The notes beneath the pieces were generated by a model. That model ran no database searches, was not told where the DNA came from, and was given only the letters and a program-made list of their open reading frames with translations. Position numbers and translations under genes: made by a program. This document shows, in pieces, positions 25,601 through 34,229 of a stretch of 64,000 nt of DNA. The stretch's first letter is position 1. The number at the start of each line of letters is the position of its first letter. Origin of the DNA: Paraburkholderia tropica (GTDB taxonomy: Bacteria > Pseudomonadota > Gammaproteobacteria > Burkholderiales > Burkholderiaceae); the NCBI RefSeq assembly GCF_900109265.1, contig NZ_FNZM01000001.1, positions 467,530-531,529 of the forward strand, given 5' to 3'.

Positions 25601-26395
25601 TTACTGCGGACGCGCGATGGCGCACGCGTGATCGAGCAGACCTTCGGCGCTGCCCGAGCCGTTGTCCACATCGAGCCCGCTGTTGACGACGAGCCAGCCG
25701 TCGCGCGCCGTATCGGGACCCGCGCCCGTCACGAGAATCGTTTGCGCACTCATGCTTTGTTTCGCGTCCAGATCGCGCTCGACCACGCGGAACGGATTGC
25801 TGCGATCGGCGAGACTCGTCACGCGCGTGATGCGATAGCGCTTGCCGTCGAGCGTCGCCCAGCGCCACGCGCCGGGTGCGTCGTGTCGATAAGGCGCGAG
25901 CGCGTCGGCGATATCGGCGCGCATGCAGTCGACGTGAATGTGCAGCTGATTCTGCGAACGCCGTTCCGTTGCATTGATTTCGAGGCCGAGCTGCGTCGGC
26001 GCCAGCGTCGTCTTCAGCTTCGCGTTGACGTAGCGCGTCGCGTCCCAGGCGCCCACCCAGTAGTCGGGCGAGCCGCCGTAGAGAATCTCCGGACTCTCGA
26101 TGCCCGAGACGCGATCGGTCGGAATCAGCAGATATTGCGCGCGTCCGTTGATGTCCTTGAGCACCGCGTAGCGCTTCTGGAAGTCGACCGTCGTGCACGG
26201 ACCCGGCTCGCCCTTGTCGCGTGCGTTGGGCACGCATTGTTCGCCGACCACTTTCCAGAGTCCGTTCGGGTCGAAGGTCGACAGCCGCACGCAGCCCGTG
26301 ACGGCGAAGGCGGCGATCAGCGCACTGGAGAACGCGGCGGAGAGCGCCGCGATGCGTGAGCGGCGACGAGCGGCGAGAGCGGGAACGTGAGGCAT
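25601..26395 (-). CDS. cdh: CDP-diacylglycerol diphosphatase (Cdh)
   Basis: 264-residue envelope enzyme that hydrolyses CDP-diacylglycerol to phosphatidate and CMP. Seen: an N-terminal hydrophobic segment ending in VTGC, so it may be lipid-modified at Cys35; the family start NGLWKVVGEQCVPNARDKGE (about 44-63) and a HIT-like motif QNQLHIHVDCMRAD (about 148-161) with the catalytic-type His pair; DGWLVVNSGLDVDNGSGSAE near the end. Length fits E. coli Cdh (about 250). Single gene; ends 28 bases from the MarR stop, convergent. Confidence 0.9.
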   Translation of the reverse strand: MPHVPALAARRRSRIAALSAAFSSALIAAFAVTGCVRLSTFDPNGLWKVVGEQCVPNARDKGEPGPCTTVDFQKRYAVLKDINGRAQYLLIPTDRVSGIESPEILYGGSPDYWVGAWDATRYVNAKLKTTLAPTQLGLEINATERRSQNQLHIHVDCMRADIADALAPYRHDAPGAWRWATLDGKRYRITRVTSLADRSNPFRVVERDLDAKQSMSAQTILVTGAGPDTARDGWLVVNSGLDVDNGSGSAEGLLDHACAIARPQ

Positions 26396-26597
26396 CGGCG
26401 CAAAAGGGCGTAGTGGATCGATTCGAGTTCGATCGTGGACGGGCCGCGCGACTGGCTGCGTCGAGTCTGCTTCGCTGCGCGCGGGCTGGCCTTGCTGCGG
26501 GGAGTGTAGCGGAAGCGTGTGTCGGGCGTGTGCGCGGATGCGTGTGTCGATTTAATCGCCCTCGCGAAACAGCCCATAAAAACACGGCATAAAACGC

Positions 26598-26634
26598 AGC
26601 GGCCCGCCGAATTACTCCGGCGGGCCGCTATTTC
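26598..26634 (-). terminator. Intrinsic terminator of the feo operon
   Basis: 12-bp perfect stem AGCGGCCCGCCG / CGGCGGGCCGCT with an 8-base loop (26598-26629). On the minus strand it is followed by GCGTTTTATG. It lies 34 bases past the last feo gene. Confidence 0.7.
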
Positions 26635-26662
26635 ATCGACATTCACAGTGCCTGCGCACCGC

Positions 26663-26953
26663 TCATTTACGCGGCGGATGAAACGTCACAGTTTGCTCCG
26701 CAGGCGCGTCGGACGGCCCGCAGGTGCCACAGGTGCCGCAGCCGTCGCCACAATCGCCCGTCGCGCCTTTCGGCTGGATCCAGCGTCCCACGCGTTGCGC
26801 GAAGGCGCCGCGTTGCGGCCGCAACAGCGGCGCGGCCGCGCCCGCCTGCACGCGTGAAGCGGTCTTCGGCGCGAGCTTGCGCAGCGCCTGCCAGAGGCTC
26901 GCGGCGACGAGCAGGGCGATCACGGCATATTGAATCAGCAGATTCGCGCTCAC
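26663..26953 (-). CDS. Small Cys-rich membrane protein of the feo operon (DUF6587-like)
   Basis: 96 residues. Seen: one N-terminal membrane helix (NLLIQYAVIALLVAASLWQ) and a short basic middle part; the C-terminus has a cluster of five cysteines GDCGDGCGTCGTCGPSDA that could bind iron or an Fe-S cluster. Start GTG at 26953 overlaps the feoB stop by 4 bases (GTGA), so it is translationally coupled to feoB. It occupies the place of FeoC or the FeoB-associated Cys-rich protein found in other phyla. Likely helps FeoB-mediated Fe2+ import; exact role unknown. Confidence 0.8.
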   Translation of the reverse strand: MSANLLIQYAVIALLVAASLWQALRKLAPKTASRVQAGAAAPLLRPQRGAFAQRVGRWIQPKGATGDCGDGCGTCGTCGPSDAPAEQTVTFHPPRK

Positions 26954-28812
26954 AGGAAATACCTCGCGACTTGATACGTGACGAACGATGCCGCGTACGC
27001 GACCACGAACATGTAGCCGAACGACACCACCACGGCGCGCCACGAACGCGTCTCGCGGCGGATCACGGCGAGCGTCGACATGCATTGCGGCGCGAAGGCG
27101 AACCACACCATCAGCGACAGCGCGCTCGCCACCGAGAAATTCTGCGCGAGCGTATGGCCGAGCGCGGCGACATCGCTGTCGCCGCCTGCCACGGCATAGA
27201 CGGTCGCGAGCGCGGCCACGGCGGTTTCGCGCGCGGCGAACGCGGGAATCAGCGCGAGGCTCATCTGCCAGTTGAAACCGAGCGGCGCGAACGGCCACTC
27301 CAGCGCGCGGCCGAGATAGCCCGCGATCGTGTAGTCGATGGCGGGGCCGGTCGCGCCCGCGGGCGGCGAGGGGAACGTGGAGACGAACCACATGATCACG
27401 GTCAGCGCGAGAATGATGCCGGTCAGGCGCTTCAGGAAGATCGTGCAGCGTTCCCACAGGCCGATCGCCACGTCGCGCGCGCGCGGAATGCGATACGACG
27501 GCAGTTCCATCAGCAGCGCGTGTTCGGTGCGGTCGCGGCGCAGATGCTTCATCACCCAGCCCACCGCCATCGCGCCCACGATGCCCGCCACGTAGAGCGC
27601 GAACAGCACGAGCCCCTGCAGGTTGAACAGGCCGAACACCATGCGGTGCGGAATGAACGCGCTGATCAGCAGCGCGTAGACGGGCAGACGCGCGGAACAG
27701 GTCATGAGCGGCGCGACGAGAATGGTCGCGAGCCGGTCGCGCGGATCGGAGATGCTGCGCGTGCCCATCACGCCCGGAATCGCGCACGCGAAACTCGAGA
27801 GCAGCGGAATGAACGAGCGCCCCGTGAGACCGACCGACACCATCATGCGGTCGAGCAGGAAGGCCGCGCGCGGCAGATAACCCGACTCCTCCAGCACGAG
27901 GATGAAGAAGAACAGCACGAGAATTTCGGGCAGAAAGCCGAGCACGGTGCCGAGGCCGGTGAGCAGACCGTCTGTGAGCAGGCTGCGCAGCGGGCCGTCG
28001 GGCAACCACGCGCCCGCGATGCCGCCGAGCCAGTCGAAGCCGTCGCCGATCGAATCGGTCAGCGGCTTGCCGAGCCCATAGACCGCCTGGAAAACGAGGA
28101 ACATCACCACCGCGAGAATCAGCGGGCCGAATAGCGGATGCAGCGCGACGCTGTCGATGGCGTCGTCGCGCGCGTCGGTGGCGCGCGGCATCGTCACGGC
28201 GTCGGCGAGAATGCGGCGCACGGCGACGTGCAGATCGGCGTCCTGTGCGATGTCGGCGGTTGCCGCTTGCGACGGCGCGGCGTCGTCCGCGTTCACGCGT
28301 TCGAGCAGATCGACGAGCGACTGCGCGCCGTTGCGCTGCACGGCCACCGTTTCGACCACCGGCATGCCGAGCGCCTGCGAGAGCTTTGCCGCGTCCACGA
28401 CGATGCCGCGTCGCTTCGCGGCATCCATCATGTTGAGCGCGAGCACAACCGGGCGGCCCATGCGCTTCACTTCGAGCACGAAGCGCAGATGCAGACGCAG
28501 ATTGGTCGCGTCGGCCACGCAGACGACCAGTTGCGGAATCGCCTCGCCCGGATAGCGGCCCATCAGCACGTCGTGCGTGACGCGCTCGTCGGGGCTCGCG
28601 GAATCGAAGCTGTACGCGCCGGGCAGATCGAGCAGTTGCACCTTGCGGCCCGACGGCGTGACGAAGCGGCCTTCCTTGCGCTCGACCGTCACGCCCGCGT
28701 AGTTCGCGACTTTCTGGCGCGCGCCGGTGAGCAGATTGAACAGCGCGGTCTTGCCGCAATTCGGGTTGCCGACGAGCGCAATGCGCAGCGGCGTGGCGTT
28801 CGTCGTGCTCAT
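26950..28812 (-). CDS. feoB: Ferrous iron transport protein B (FeoB)
   Basis: 620-residue inner-membrane GTP-dependent Fe2+ importer. Seen: G1 motif GNPNCGKT (15-22), G2/G3 region NYAGVTVERKEG and LLDLPGAYSF, G4-like LALNMMD; then two Gate domains with GVMGTRSISDPRDRLATILV and CSARLPVYALLISAFIP, and LIPAFAARETAVAALATVYA near the end. Somewhat shorter than E. coli FeoB (773), as usual for this clade. ATG at 28812 overlaps the feoA stop (ATGA); the frame extends upstream but that part lies inside feoA. Fur-controlled through the box before feoA. Confidence 0.95.
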   Translation of the reverse strand: MSTTNATPLRIALVGNPNCGKTALFNLLTGARQKVANYAGVTVERKEGRFVTPSGRKVQLLDLPGAYSFDSASPDERVTHDVLMGRYPGEAIPQLVVCVADATNLRLHLRFVLEVKRMGRPVVLALNMMDAAKRRGIVVDAAKLSQALGMPVVETVAVQRNGAQSLVDLLERVNADDAAPSQAATADIAQDADLHVAVRRILADAVTMPRATDARDDAIDSVALHPLFGPLILAVVMFLVFQAVYGLGKPLTDSIGDGFDWLGGIAGAWLPDGPLRSLLTDGLLTGLGTVLGFLPEILVLFFFILVLEESGYLPRAAFLLDRMMVSVGLTGRSFIPLLSSFACAIPGVMGTRSISDPRDRLATILVAPLMTCSARLPVYALLISAFIPHRMVFGLFNLQGLVLFALYVAGIVGAMAVGWVMKHLRRDRTEHALLMELPSYRIPRARDVAIGLWERCTIFLKRLTGIILALTVIMWFVSTFPSPPAGATGPAIDYTIAGYLGRALEWPFAPLGFNWQMSLALIPAFAARETAVAALATVYAVAGGDSDVAALGHTLAQNFSVASALSLMVWFAFAPQCMSTLAVIRRETRSWRAVVVSFGYMFVVAYAASFVTYQVARYFL

Positions 28813-29084
28813 GCAGCGGCTCCGGCTTGGGTGTCGGTGGCGTCGATCGCTTCGATCTGGATGGTCACGCGTTCGGCTTCGGCGCGGCGCAGCGCGAAAC
28901 GCGTCGAGCCGATCTGCACGAGCAGCGGGTCGGCGCTCCATGGCGCGCGTGCGACCACGCGCACGGGCTCGCCGGGCACGAAGCCCAGATCGCGCAGACG
29001 TTGGGCGATGGGGTCCGGCGCGGAGGCGTCTTCTACGCGCGCGACAAAGGCGCTTGCGCCTTTTGAAAGGTCGGTCAGACGCAT
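28809..29084 (-). CDS. feoA: Ferrous iron transport protein A (FeoA)
   Basis: 91-residue SH3-like cytosolic partner of FeoB. Seen: MRLTDLSKGASAFVARVE, LRDLGFVPGEPVRVVARAPW and the end LVQIGSTRFALRRAEAERVT, all in the family order. Start chosen at 29084 where homology begins; the longer frame would run through the Fur box. First gene of feoA-feoB-Cys-rich protein. The gene order and overlap at feoB (4 bases) indicate coupled translation. Confidence 0.93.
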   Translation of the reverse strand: MRLTDLSKGASAFVARVEDASAPDPIAQRLRDLGFVPGEPVRVVARAPWSADPLLVQIGSTRFALRRAEAERVTIQIEAIDATDTQAGAAA

Positions 29085-29104
29085 GGGGAAGCTTTCTATA
29101 TTGA

Positions 29105-29123
29105 AATGAGAACTGTTCTCATT
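29105..29123. promoter_or_regulatory. Fur box of the feo operon
   Basis: AATGAGAAC-T-GTTCTCATT is a perfect 19-bp palindrome that matches the Fur consensus (AATGATAATCATTATCATT type) well. It sits 21 bases upstream of the feoA start. Confidence 0.9.
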
Positions 29124-29352
29124 GTAGCGGCGATGCGCTTTGCGTGCGGCGGCGTGCGTCAGATTGCGGCGTTGCAATGTGAGCGGGAGACGCTGTGCAG
29201 GGGTTTAGCCGAGGTCTGGCCGATCTGGTGCGCCAATTTGTCGCACCAATAGTCGGCGCAGGCCGCGCCGACGCCACTTACGACTGACGGCGCACGGCCG
29301 AAAAGGCGTAAGCGTAGCGGAAGTCGAGCGAAAGAAAACTGGGCCGTCGTGC

Positions 29353-30816
29353 TCAGAGGGCGGGCGCGGGCAGGCTGCCGAGAATCCGCTCGAAGGCGAG
29401 ACCGATGGCGAGCAGGCGGCGGTCGCTGCCTGCCGGTCCGTCGAGTTCGAGGCCGACCGGCAGCGGCCCGTTGTCACCTTCGACGAGACCCGACGGCAGC
29501 GCGAGCCCCGGAATGCCCGCGTTGCTCGCGGGATCGGTGTTGCGCAGATAGGCCTCCATCTCGTCGATGGGCGGGCCGCCGTCGATCGACACGCGCGACG
29601 AGCCGTTCAGTTCGTCGAGCGGCACGGCGGCGAGGCGCGTGGTCGGGAACAGCAGCGCGTCGAGCCCCTTCGCGGAGAAGGTCTGCGCGTAGCGCTGCTG
29701 CAGGCGCGGACGCCACACGGTCATCGCGGTCTGATAGTCGCTGCCGCGCGCGTCGGCGAGGATCGCATCGTAGGCCTCGCGCACATCGGGGCTGGCGATG
29801 CGCGCCGCCACCTCGGCCACGCTGCGCGCCGGCGCGTGATTGGCCGCGAGCCACGCCTGCAGATCGTCGATGGGTTCGTGCAGCGCGATCGCGAGGCTCA
29901 CGCGGTCGTTGAGCGCGAAGATGTCGCCCATGTCGATCGGCACGAGCGTCACGCCCGCCGCCGCGAGCTTCGCGAGCGCCGCGCGCGAGACTGTTTCGGT
30001 GGCCGCTTCGAGACCTTCCCAGAACGGCGCGGGCAAGCCGATGCGCAGATTCGCGACGGCCGCTTCCGCGAGCGGGCCGTGACCGGTGATCACGCCGTCG
30101 AGCAGCGCCACGTCGGCGACCGTGCGCGCCATCGGGCCCACGGTGTCGCGCGTATGGCTGATCGGCACGACGGCTTGCGGATCGTGATAACGGCGCTGCG
30201 TGCCACCGTCGCCCACGCTCGGACGCAGGCCGACGATGCCGCAGAGCGCGGCCGGAATGCGCGTGGAGCCGCCGGTATCGGTGCCGAGTCCCGCGGGCAC
30301 GATGCGCGCCGCGATGGCGGCGGACGTGCCGCCCGACGAGCCGCCGGGAATTCGTTCGGGATCCCAGGGATTGCGCACGGGGCCCGCATGCGGCGCGAGA
30401 TTCGTGCTGGTGATGCCGAACGCCAGCTCGTGCATGTTGGCCTTGCCGAGCACGATCGCGCCCGCATCGACGAGACGCTGCACCGACGGCGCGTGGCGCG
30501 CGGGCACGAACCCTTCGAGCGCGGGCGTGCCCGCCGAGGTTTGCAGTCCGCGCGTGTTGATGTTGTCCTTCACCACCACGGGCAGGCCCGCGAGCGGCAG
30601 ATGCGCGCGTTCCGCGGCGCCGAGCGTGTCGATGCGCTGCGCCGCCGCGAGCGCGCCTTCCACGTCGAGCGTGGTCAGCGCGTTGAGATTTTGGAGCGCC
30701 TGCGCACGCGCAATCAGCGTGGCGACGTAATCGGCGGCTTTGAGCCGGCCCGCGCGGATCGCGTCGACGGCCTGCGTCGCGGTCAATTCGAGCTGCTGGT
30801 CGACAGTCCAGGTCAT
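29353..30816 (-). CDS. Amidase, amidase-signature family
   Basis: 487-residue serine amidase. Seen: the Ser-cisSer-Lys triad as Lys83 in VVVKDNINTRG, the pair Ser160/Ser161 in IPGGSSGGTSAAIAAR, and nucleophile Ser184 in GLGTDTGGSTRIPAALCG (177-194). The layout is closest in my memory to mandelamide or indoleacetamide hydrolases, but the substrate cannot be read from sequence. ATG at 30816 is preceded by AAGGAGGAGA, a very strong ribosome site; the frame continues upstream without need. The gene for a ferritin-like protein lies 93 bases upstream on the same strand and may be co-transcribed. Confidence 0.9.
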   Translation of the reverse strand: MTWTVDQQLELTATQAVDAIRAGRLKAADYVATLIARAQALQNLNALTTLDVEGALAAAQRIDTLGAAERAHLPLAGLPVVVKDNINTRGLQTSAGTPALEGFVPARHAPSVQRLVDAGAIVLGKANMHELAFGITSTNLAPHAGPVRNPWDPERIPGGSSGGTSAAIAARIVPAGLGTDTGGSTRIPAALCGIVGLRPSVGDGGTQRRYHDPQAVVPISHTRDTVGPMARTVADVALLDGVITGHGPLAEAAVANLRIGLPAPFWEGLEAATETVSRAALAKLAAAGVTLVPIDMGDIFALNDRVSLAIALHEPIDDLQAWLAANHAPARSVAEVAARIASPDVREAYDAILADARGSDYQTAMTVWRPRLQQRYAQTFSAKGLDALLFPTTRLAAVPLDELNGSSRVSIDGGPPIDEMEAYLRNTDPASNAGIPGLALPSGLVEGDNGPLPVGLELDGPAGSDRRLLAIGLAFERILGSLPAPAL

Positions 30817-30909
30817 GCAGTCTCCTCCTTGTGCGGCGCGGCGGGCGCGCGCAATCATGCGCAATCGCGCAATCGCGCAAACCGTGCGCGCCGGTGCGGA
30901 CGTCTTCGC

Positions 30910-31830
30910 CTAGCGCTTCATGAAGCGCAGCGCGAGCCGCGCGAGCGCGGGCACGAGCGTCGGACGCAACAGGCGCGGATCGTAGCCGCTCATGCGGTCG
31001 GTGTCTTCCTTCAGGCACAGTTCGATCATTTCGCGCGGCTTGAGCGCGTCGCCGAGCACCTCGCGGTTCGCGGGCAGGAAGTTCGAGTCGTGCGCCACGC
31101 CGTCGGCGTCGATGCCGCGCGCGATCGCCACGCGGTCCCATATCAGTTTGATCCAGATTGCGCCCACGCGCAGCGAGTGCCACGGACGGCGCCACCACGG
31201 CATGGTTTTGCGATACCACGCGACCCAGTTCACGAAGAACAGAATGTGGCGCGCTTCTTCCTGGATCACGGGCTCGAAGGTCTCGACCAGTTCCGCCGGA
31301 AAGAAGCCCGAACGCTGCGCCGAGCGGAACAGGCCGAAGGCGAAGAAGCTGTCGATGCACTCGCTGTAGCCCGTGAACATCCACGCCCATTCGGCGTCTT
31401 TCGGCGGCGCGTAATGCGGTTCGGGCGCGAGTTCGATGCCGTAGGCCTGCACCAGATGCGAGAGCACGACCTTGTGGCGCGCTTCCTCGTCGCCGTCCAT
31501 TTCGATGGCTTCGCGCAGCAGCGGTTCGGTCACGGTCGCGGCGTAGGTTTTCACGCGGATCGACGCGCGGCCTTCGGTCTGCACGGCGATATCCCAGATC
31601 GGCAGCGATGTCAGGCGGCGCAGCGCATCGACTTCGAGCTTCGGCCAGTCGAGCACGGCGGGACGGTACGGATCGTGGGTGTCGAGCAACATCCGGCAGA
31701 ACATCTTGCGATGTTCGTCCGATCCGATCTTGATGGGCCCTGGCGTGTCGTGAGTCCAGCGACGCAGCGCGGCGTCCTGGTCGGTGAGGTGATCGCCGCC
31801 TACCTCTGGATGCGTCAGGGTTTCGGACAT
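30910..31830 (-). CDS. Ferritin-like di-iron protein, conserved hypothetical
   Basis: 306 residues. Seen: two EEARH motifs, DGDEEARHK (112-120) and QEEARHILFF (190-199), with Glu/His spacing of a four-helix di-iron carboxylate protein; further candidate ligands Glu107 and Glu157. Between them a helix GYSECIDSFFAFGLFRSAQR. A Trp-rich basic segment KTMPWWRRPWHSLRVG and a hydrophobic turn follow, so the protein may touch the membrane. No family name recognised beyond ferritin-like; oxygenase or oxidase activity on an unknown substrate is possible. Upstream AT-rich sequence should hold the promoter. Confidence 0.78.
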   Translation of the reverse strand: MSETLTHPEVGGDHLTDQDAALRRWTHDTPGPIKIGSDEHRKMFCRMLLDTHDPYRPAVLDWPKLEVDALRRLTSLPIWDIAVQTEGRASIRVKTYAATVTEPLLREAIEMDGDEEARHKVVLSHLVQAYGIELAPEPHYAPPKDAEWAWMFTGYSECIDSFFAFGLFRSAQRSGFFPAELVETFEPVIQEEARHILFFVNWVAWYRKTMPWWRRPWHSLRVGAIWIKLIWDRVAIARGIDADGVAHDSNFLPANREVLGDALKPREMIELCLKEDTDRMSGYDPRLLRPTLVPALARLALRFMKR

Positions 31831-31977
31831 GGATACAGTAAAAATGACAGTGATATGACTCCTATTCTGTCACATTCGTAAGAAATCCTGCCTTGGCGCG
31901 CGCAGGCCGGAACCGGCTGGCGACGACCGTAGATGGCCGCTTCAAGCGTGCTTCATTCGTCCTTCATTCGGGCCGGA

Positions 31978-32205
31978 TCAGGCGCAGCGGCGCTGTTCGT
32001 CGATCCACATGCGCGCCCATCGGCACGCGTAGGCGAGCGCGTGGCGCTCCTCGAAAAAGTAATCGAGCGCGTCGAACGAGCGGTGCGCGCGCGGGCGCGT
32101 GCTCGGCAGCGTGCCGATCGTCAGATTGGCGGCGTACAGGCCGTTCGGAAGCCGCTGCGCACTGGGCGCGACTTCGTAGCCTTTGTAGCGAAGGGTTGCG
32201 TGCAT
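31978..32205 (-). CDS. Small conserved hypothetical protein
   Basis: 75 residues. Starts MHATLRYKGYEVAPSAQRLP and continues with GLYAANLTIGT, then a helical end EERHALAYACRWARMWIDEQ. It is of a type often seen in Burkholderiaceae: a short beta-sheet plus one long helix. The start at 32205 fits the homologous length better than the upstream ATG at 32277; its ribosome site is an AGGA 9-10 bases away. Function unknown. Confidence 0.7.
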   Translation of the reverse strand: MHATLRYKGYEVAPSAQRLPNGLYAANLTIGTLPSTRPRAHRSFDALDYFFEERHALAYACRWARMWIDEQRRCA

Positions 32206-32555
32206 GGCCACTGAATCCTGTCGATGCTTGCGTAAACAGGCCCAAGCGTAGTGACACCCCTGCGCGGGCGGAACCAATCATTCGTCGCAAGCAAATCACG
32301 TCCGGCCTGCAACGATCAGCAGCGGGAACTGCATGAGGATTCGCGCAGAGCGGGTTCGCGTATGCGGCTTCAATGTGCGGTCGCCACAATGCGCCGTCTG
32401 TGGGATGACCGACGCAATGCGCGTGCATACGTGCGCTGGCGCGCACAGCGCGCGGCGAGTCCGGCGGGGGAGATTGGAGCGGGAAGCGTCCACGCGCGGC
32501 GCGGACGCTTCAGACAGTCGGCGGAGCGTGGTCAGACGCTCCGCCGGTCAGCCGT
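32206..32555. other. Intergenic region between small protein and FMN reductase genes
   Basis: 350 bases with no convincing ORF. Two tandem hairpins are present near the right end (listed separately). Confidence 0.4.
32483..32545 (-). terminator. Two tandem hairpins after the FMN reductase gene
   Basis: GAAGCGTCC / GGACGCTTC (32483-32511) and GGCGGAGCGT-GGTCAG-ACGCTCCGCC (32520-32545) follow the stop at 32556 within 75 bases. Neither has a good run of T, so they may stabilise the 3' end or act as weak terminators. Confidence 0.45.
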
Positions 32556-33242
32556 TCAGACGGCGACGCTCAGGCGGTCTTCGTTGCGTGCGGGCTGGGT
32601 CGACGAACTCGATCCGGCGGCGGCGGCGAGGGCCGCACCGGTCTGCGACGCCGTGTGGCGCGAATTGAACGCGAGCGCGAATTGCGCGGCCTGCTGGCCG
32701 ACCGTCGAGAGCTGATCGACGACCTTCGGGGCCGAGCATTCGTGCGCGCTTTCGAAGCGCGTTTCGAGCGTGTTGATGCCCGCGCCGAACGGCGTCGGCC
32801 AGCCGCGCAGCGCGTGCACGATCGAGCGCAGCGAGGTCAGCACCGAACCGGCGGCCTGCCAGCCGTAGGCGGTCACGATGCAGCCGACCGCGCGGCCGTC
32901 GAGATACGGACGCGCGTCGCCGCGCAGTTCTTCGAGCGTATCGAGCGCGTTCTTCACGAGGCCGGACACGCCGCCGTGATAGCCGGGCGTCGCGATGATC
33001 ACGGCGTCGGCGGCGCGCACGGCTTCGATCAGCTGGAGCTGGGCGTCGGTGCGCGTCGGGCTTTCGGGCGCGTAGTGCGGCAGGCTGTGCAGGAAGGTGC
33101 CGTCGAACAGCTGGGTGCGTGCGCCGGCGGCTTCCGCGCCGCGCAGCGCGAAGGCCAGCGCGCGCTCGGTCGACGACGCGGCGCGCGTCGTGCCGCCAAT
33201 GCCGACCACGAGCGGACGGTGTCTGGAATCGGAAGTGCTCAA
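32556..33242 (-). CDS. NADPH-dependent FMN reductase
   Basis: 228-residue flavodoxin-fold flavin reductase. Seen: phosphate loop GIGGTTRAASSTERALAFAL (about 14-33), the conserved strand-turn IIATPGYHGGVSGLVKNALD (about 81-100), and VGCIVTAYGWQAAGSVLTSL. It would supply reduced FMN to a monooxygenase or act as a quinone/azo reductase. Start chosen at TTG 33242: GAGGAG lies 6 bases before it, while upstream ATG/GTG codons have no ribosome site and add non-homologous residues. A long Ala/Ser tail follows the domain. No monooxygenase gene is adjacent. Confidence 0.85.
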   Translation of the reverse strand: MSTSDSRHRPLVVGIGGTTRAASSTERALAFALRGAEAAGARTQLFDGTFLHSLPHYAPESPTRTDAQLQLIEAVRAADAVIIATPGYHGGVSGLVKNALDTLEELRGDARPYLDGRAVGCIVTAYGWQAAGSVLTSLRSIVHALRGWPTPFGAGINTLETRFESAHECSAPKVVDQLSTVGQQAAQFALAFNSRHTASQTGAALAAAAGSSSSTQPARNEDRLSVAV

Positions 33243-33625
33243 GGGGTGCTCCTCGAAATGGCGATGGGCGGGCGTGCGAAGCATGACGGCGCGCGGCAAC
33301 GCGGGTCATTCGCCGGGTGCCTGATGCCCGATGCTGGGGCGGCTTAAATCAGGCCGGAACAGTCATCTTAGTGAGCGCGCCGCGCGGCGCGAAACGACTT
33401 TTTGTTCTAACCATATGCCGTCGCGGCGGGTTCGCACCTGGGGTACGCGCGCGATATGCATATGCGAAAGCATTGGTTGGGACGCGAGCGGGTCATCGGT
33501 ACGATGAAACCGTCTCCTCCATGACATCTCCTTGACATGGGATTCGGCCCCGCACCGCAAGGTGGCGGGGCCGCTTTTTTTGCGTCCAGGAAATGAGGCG
33601 GCGCGGGTGGCTTCGCGGGTGGCTT
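33243..33625. other. Intergenic region with an orphan plus-strand terminator
   Basis: 383 bases. A 72-codon plus-strand frame (33317-33535) has no convincing start or composition. The strong terminator at 33545-33581 faces no annotated plus-strand gene, so this spacer may encode a small RNA. Confidence 0.4.
33545..33581 (+). terminator. Orphan intrinsic terminator
   Basis: CGGCCCCGCACC-GCAA-GGTGGCGGGGCCG (one bulged base) followed by C and seven T. Reads out on the plus strand; both neighbouring genes are on the minus strand. Confidence 0.8.
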
Positions 33626-34099
33626 TTACTGCGGCGCGCGCGAAGCGGCGGAGGATTGCGCGGCGGACGGCGTGGCGGCCTGCATCGACGGACGCGCGAC
33701 CTGCACCGTGGGCAGCGCCATCAGCGGGCTTTGCGCGCGACGCGCGGACACCGCGTAGCCAACTTGCAGCACGTTGCCGTCGGGGCCGATCTGCGGCGGA
33801 ATGGCGGGCAGCGTGCCCGGTTCCGGCTTCGTGAGCATGGGCGTGGAGCCCGGCAGCACGGGTACGGTGGGCGCGGAGGCGCGCAGCGCCGGTTCGGCGA
33901 CCTTGCGCGTGCCGAGGCGGTCGTTATTGGCGAGCTTGTGCTTCGCGCCGTGATGCCCGTGCCCTTTCTTGTCGGTCGTCGTGGGATGCGCCCCGGGCGT
34001 GCGGGCCTCGGGCGGATTCCAGATCTCGATGTAGTGTTCCCCAGCGAGCGCGGTGGATGCGAGGGCGCACAACAAGCTCCCCGTCAAGATGAATCGCAC
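33626..34099 (-). CDS. Exported Pro/Ala-rich hypothetical protein
   Basis: 157 residues. GTG start at 34099 with GGAG 8 bases upstream; signal peptide MRFILTGSLLCALASTALA, mature start GEHYIEIWNPPEAR, which I believe is conserved in related genomes. Then a His/Lys-rich stretch KKGHGHHGAKHKLANNDRLG, Pro-rich middle and a Ser/Ala tail. Probably periplasmic; possibly metal-binding through the His cluster. A LexA-like box lies 131 bases upstream of the start. Function unknown. Confidence 0.7.
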   Translation of the reverse strand: MRFILTGSLLCALASTALAGEHYIEIWNPPEARTPGAHPTTTDKKGHGHHGAKHKLANNDRLGTRKVAEPALRASAPTVPVLPGSTPMLTKPEPGTLPAIPPQIGPDGNVLQVGYAVSARRAQSPLMALPTVQVARPSMQAATPSAAQSSAASRAPQ

Positions 34100-34229
34100 G
34101 TCGTGATCTCCGTTTTGATGAACTGCCCCGCCGACCGCACCGGCCCGCAAAGCGCGGGCTGGCGGGCACGCCCGAAGGCGGCGGTGCCCGGTACGGCAAC
34201 CGGGCGGCACGGATGGCCGGCTGCACGCA

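Noticed and set aside
26663..28759. 698-codon minus-strand frame joined to the Cys-rich protein
   Set aside because: Only its last 96 codons, starting at the GTG at 26953, look like a protein. The rest is a shifted frame of feoB.
33317..33535. 72-codon plus-strand ORF before the orphan terminator
   Set aside because: No ribosome site, unusual composition and no recognisable features; a non-coding RNA is a better reading of the terminator.
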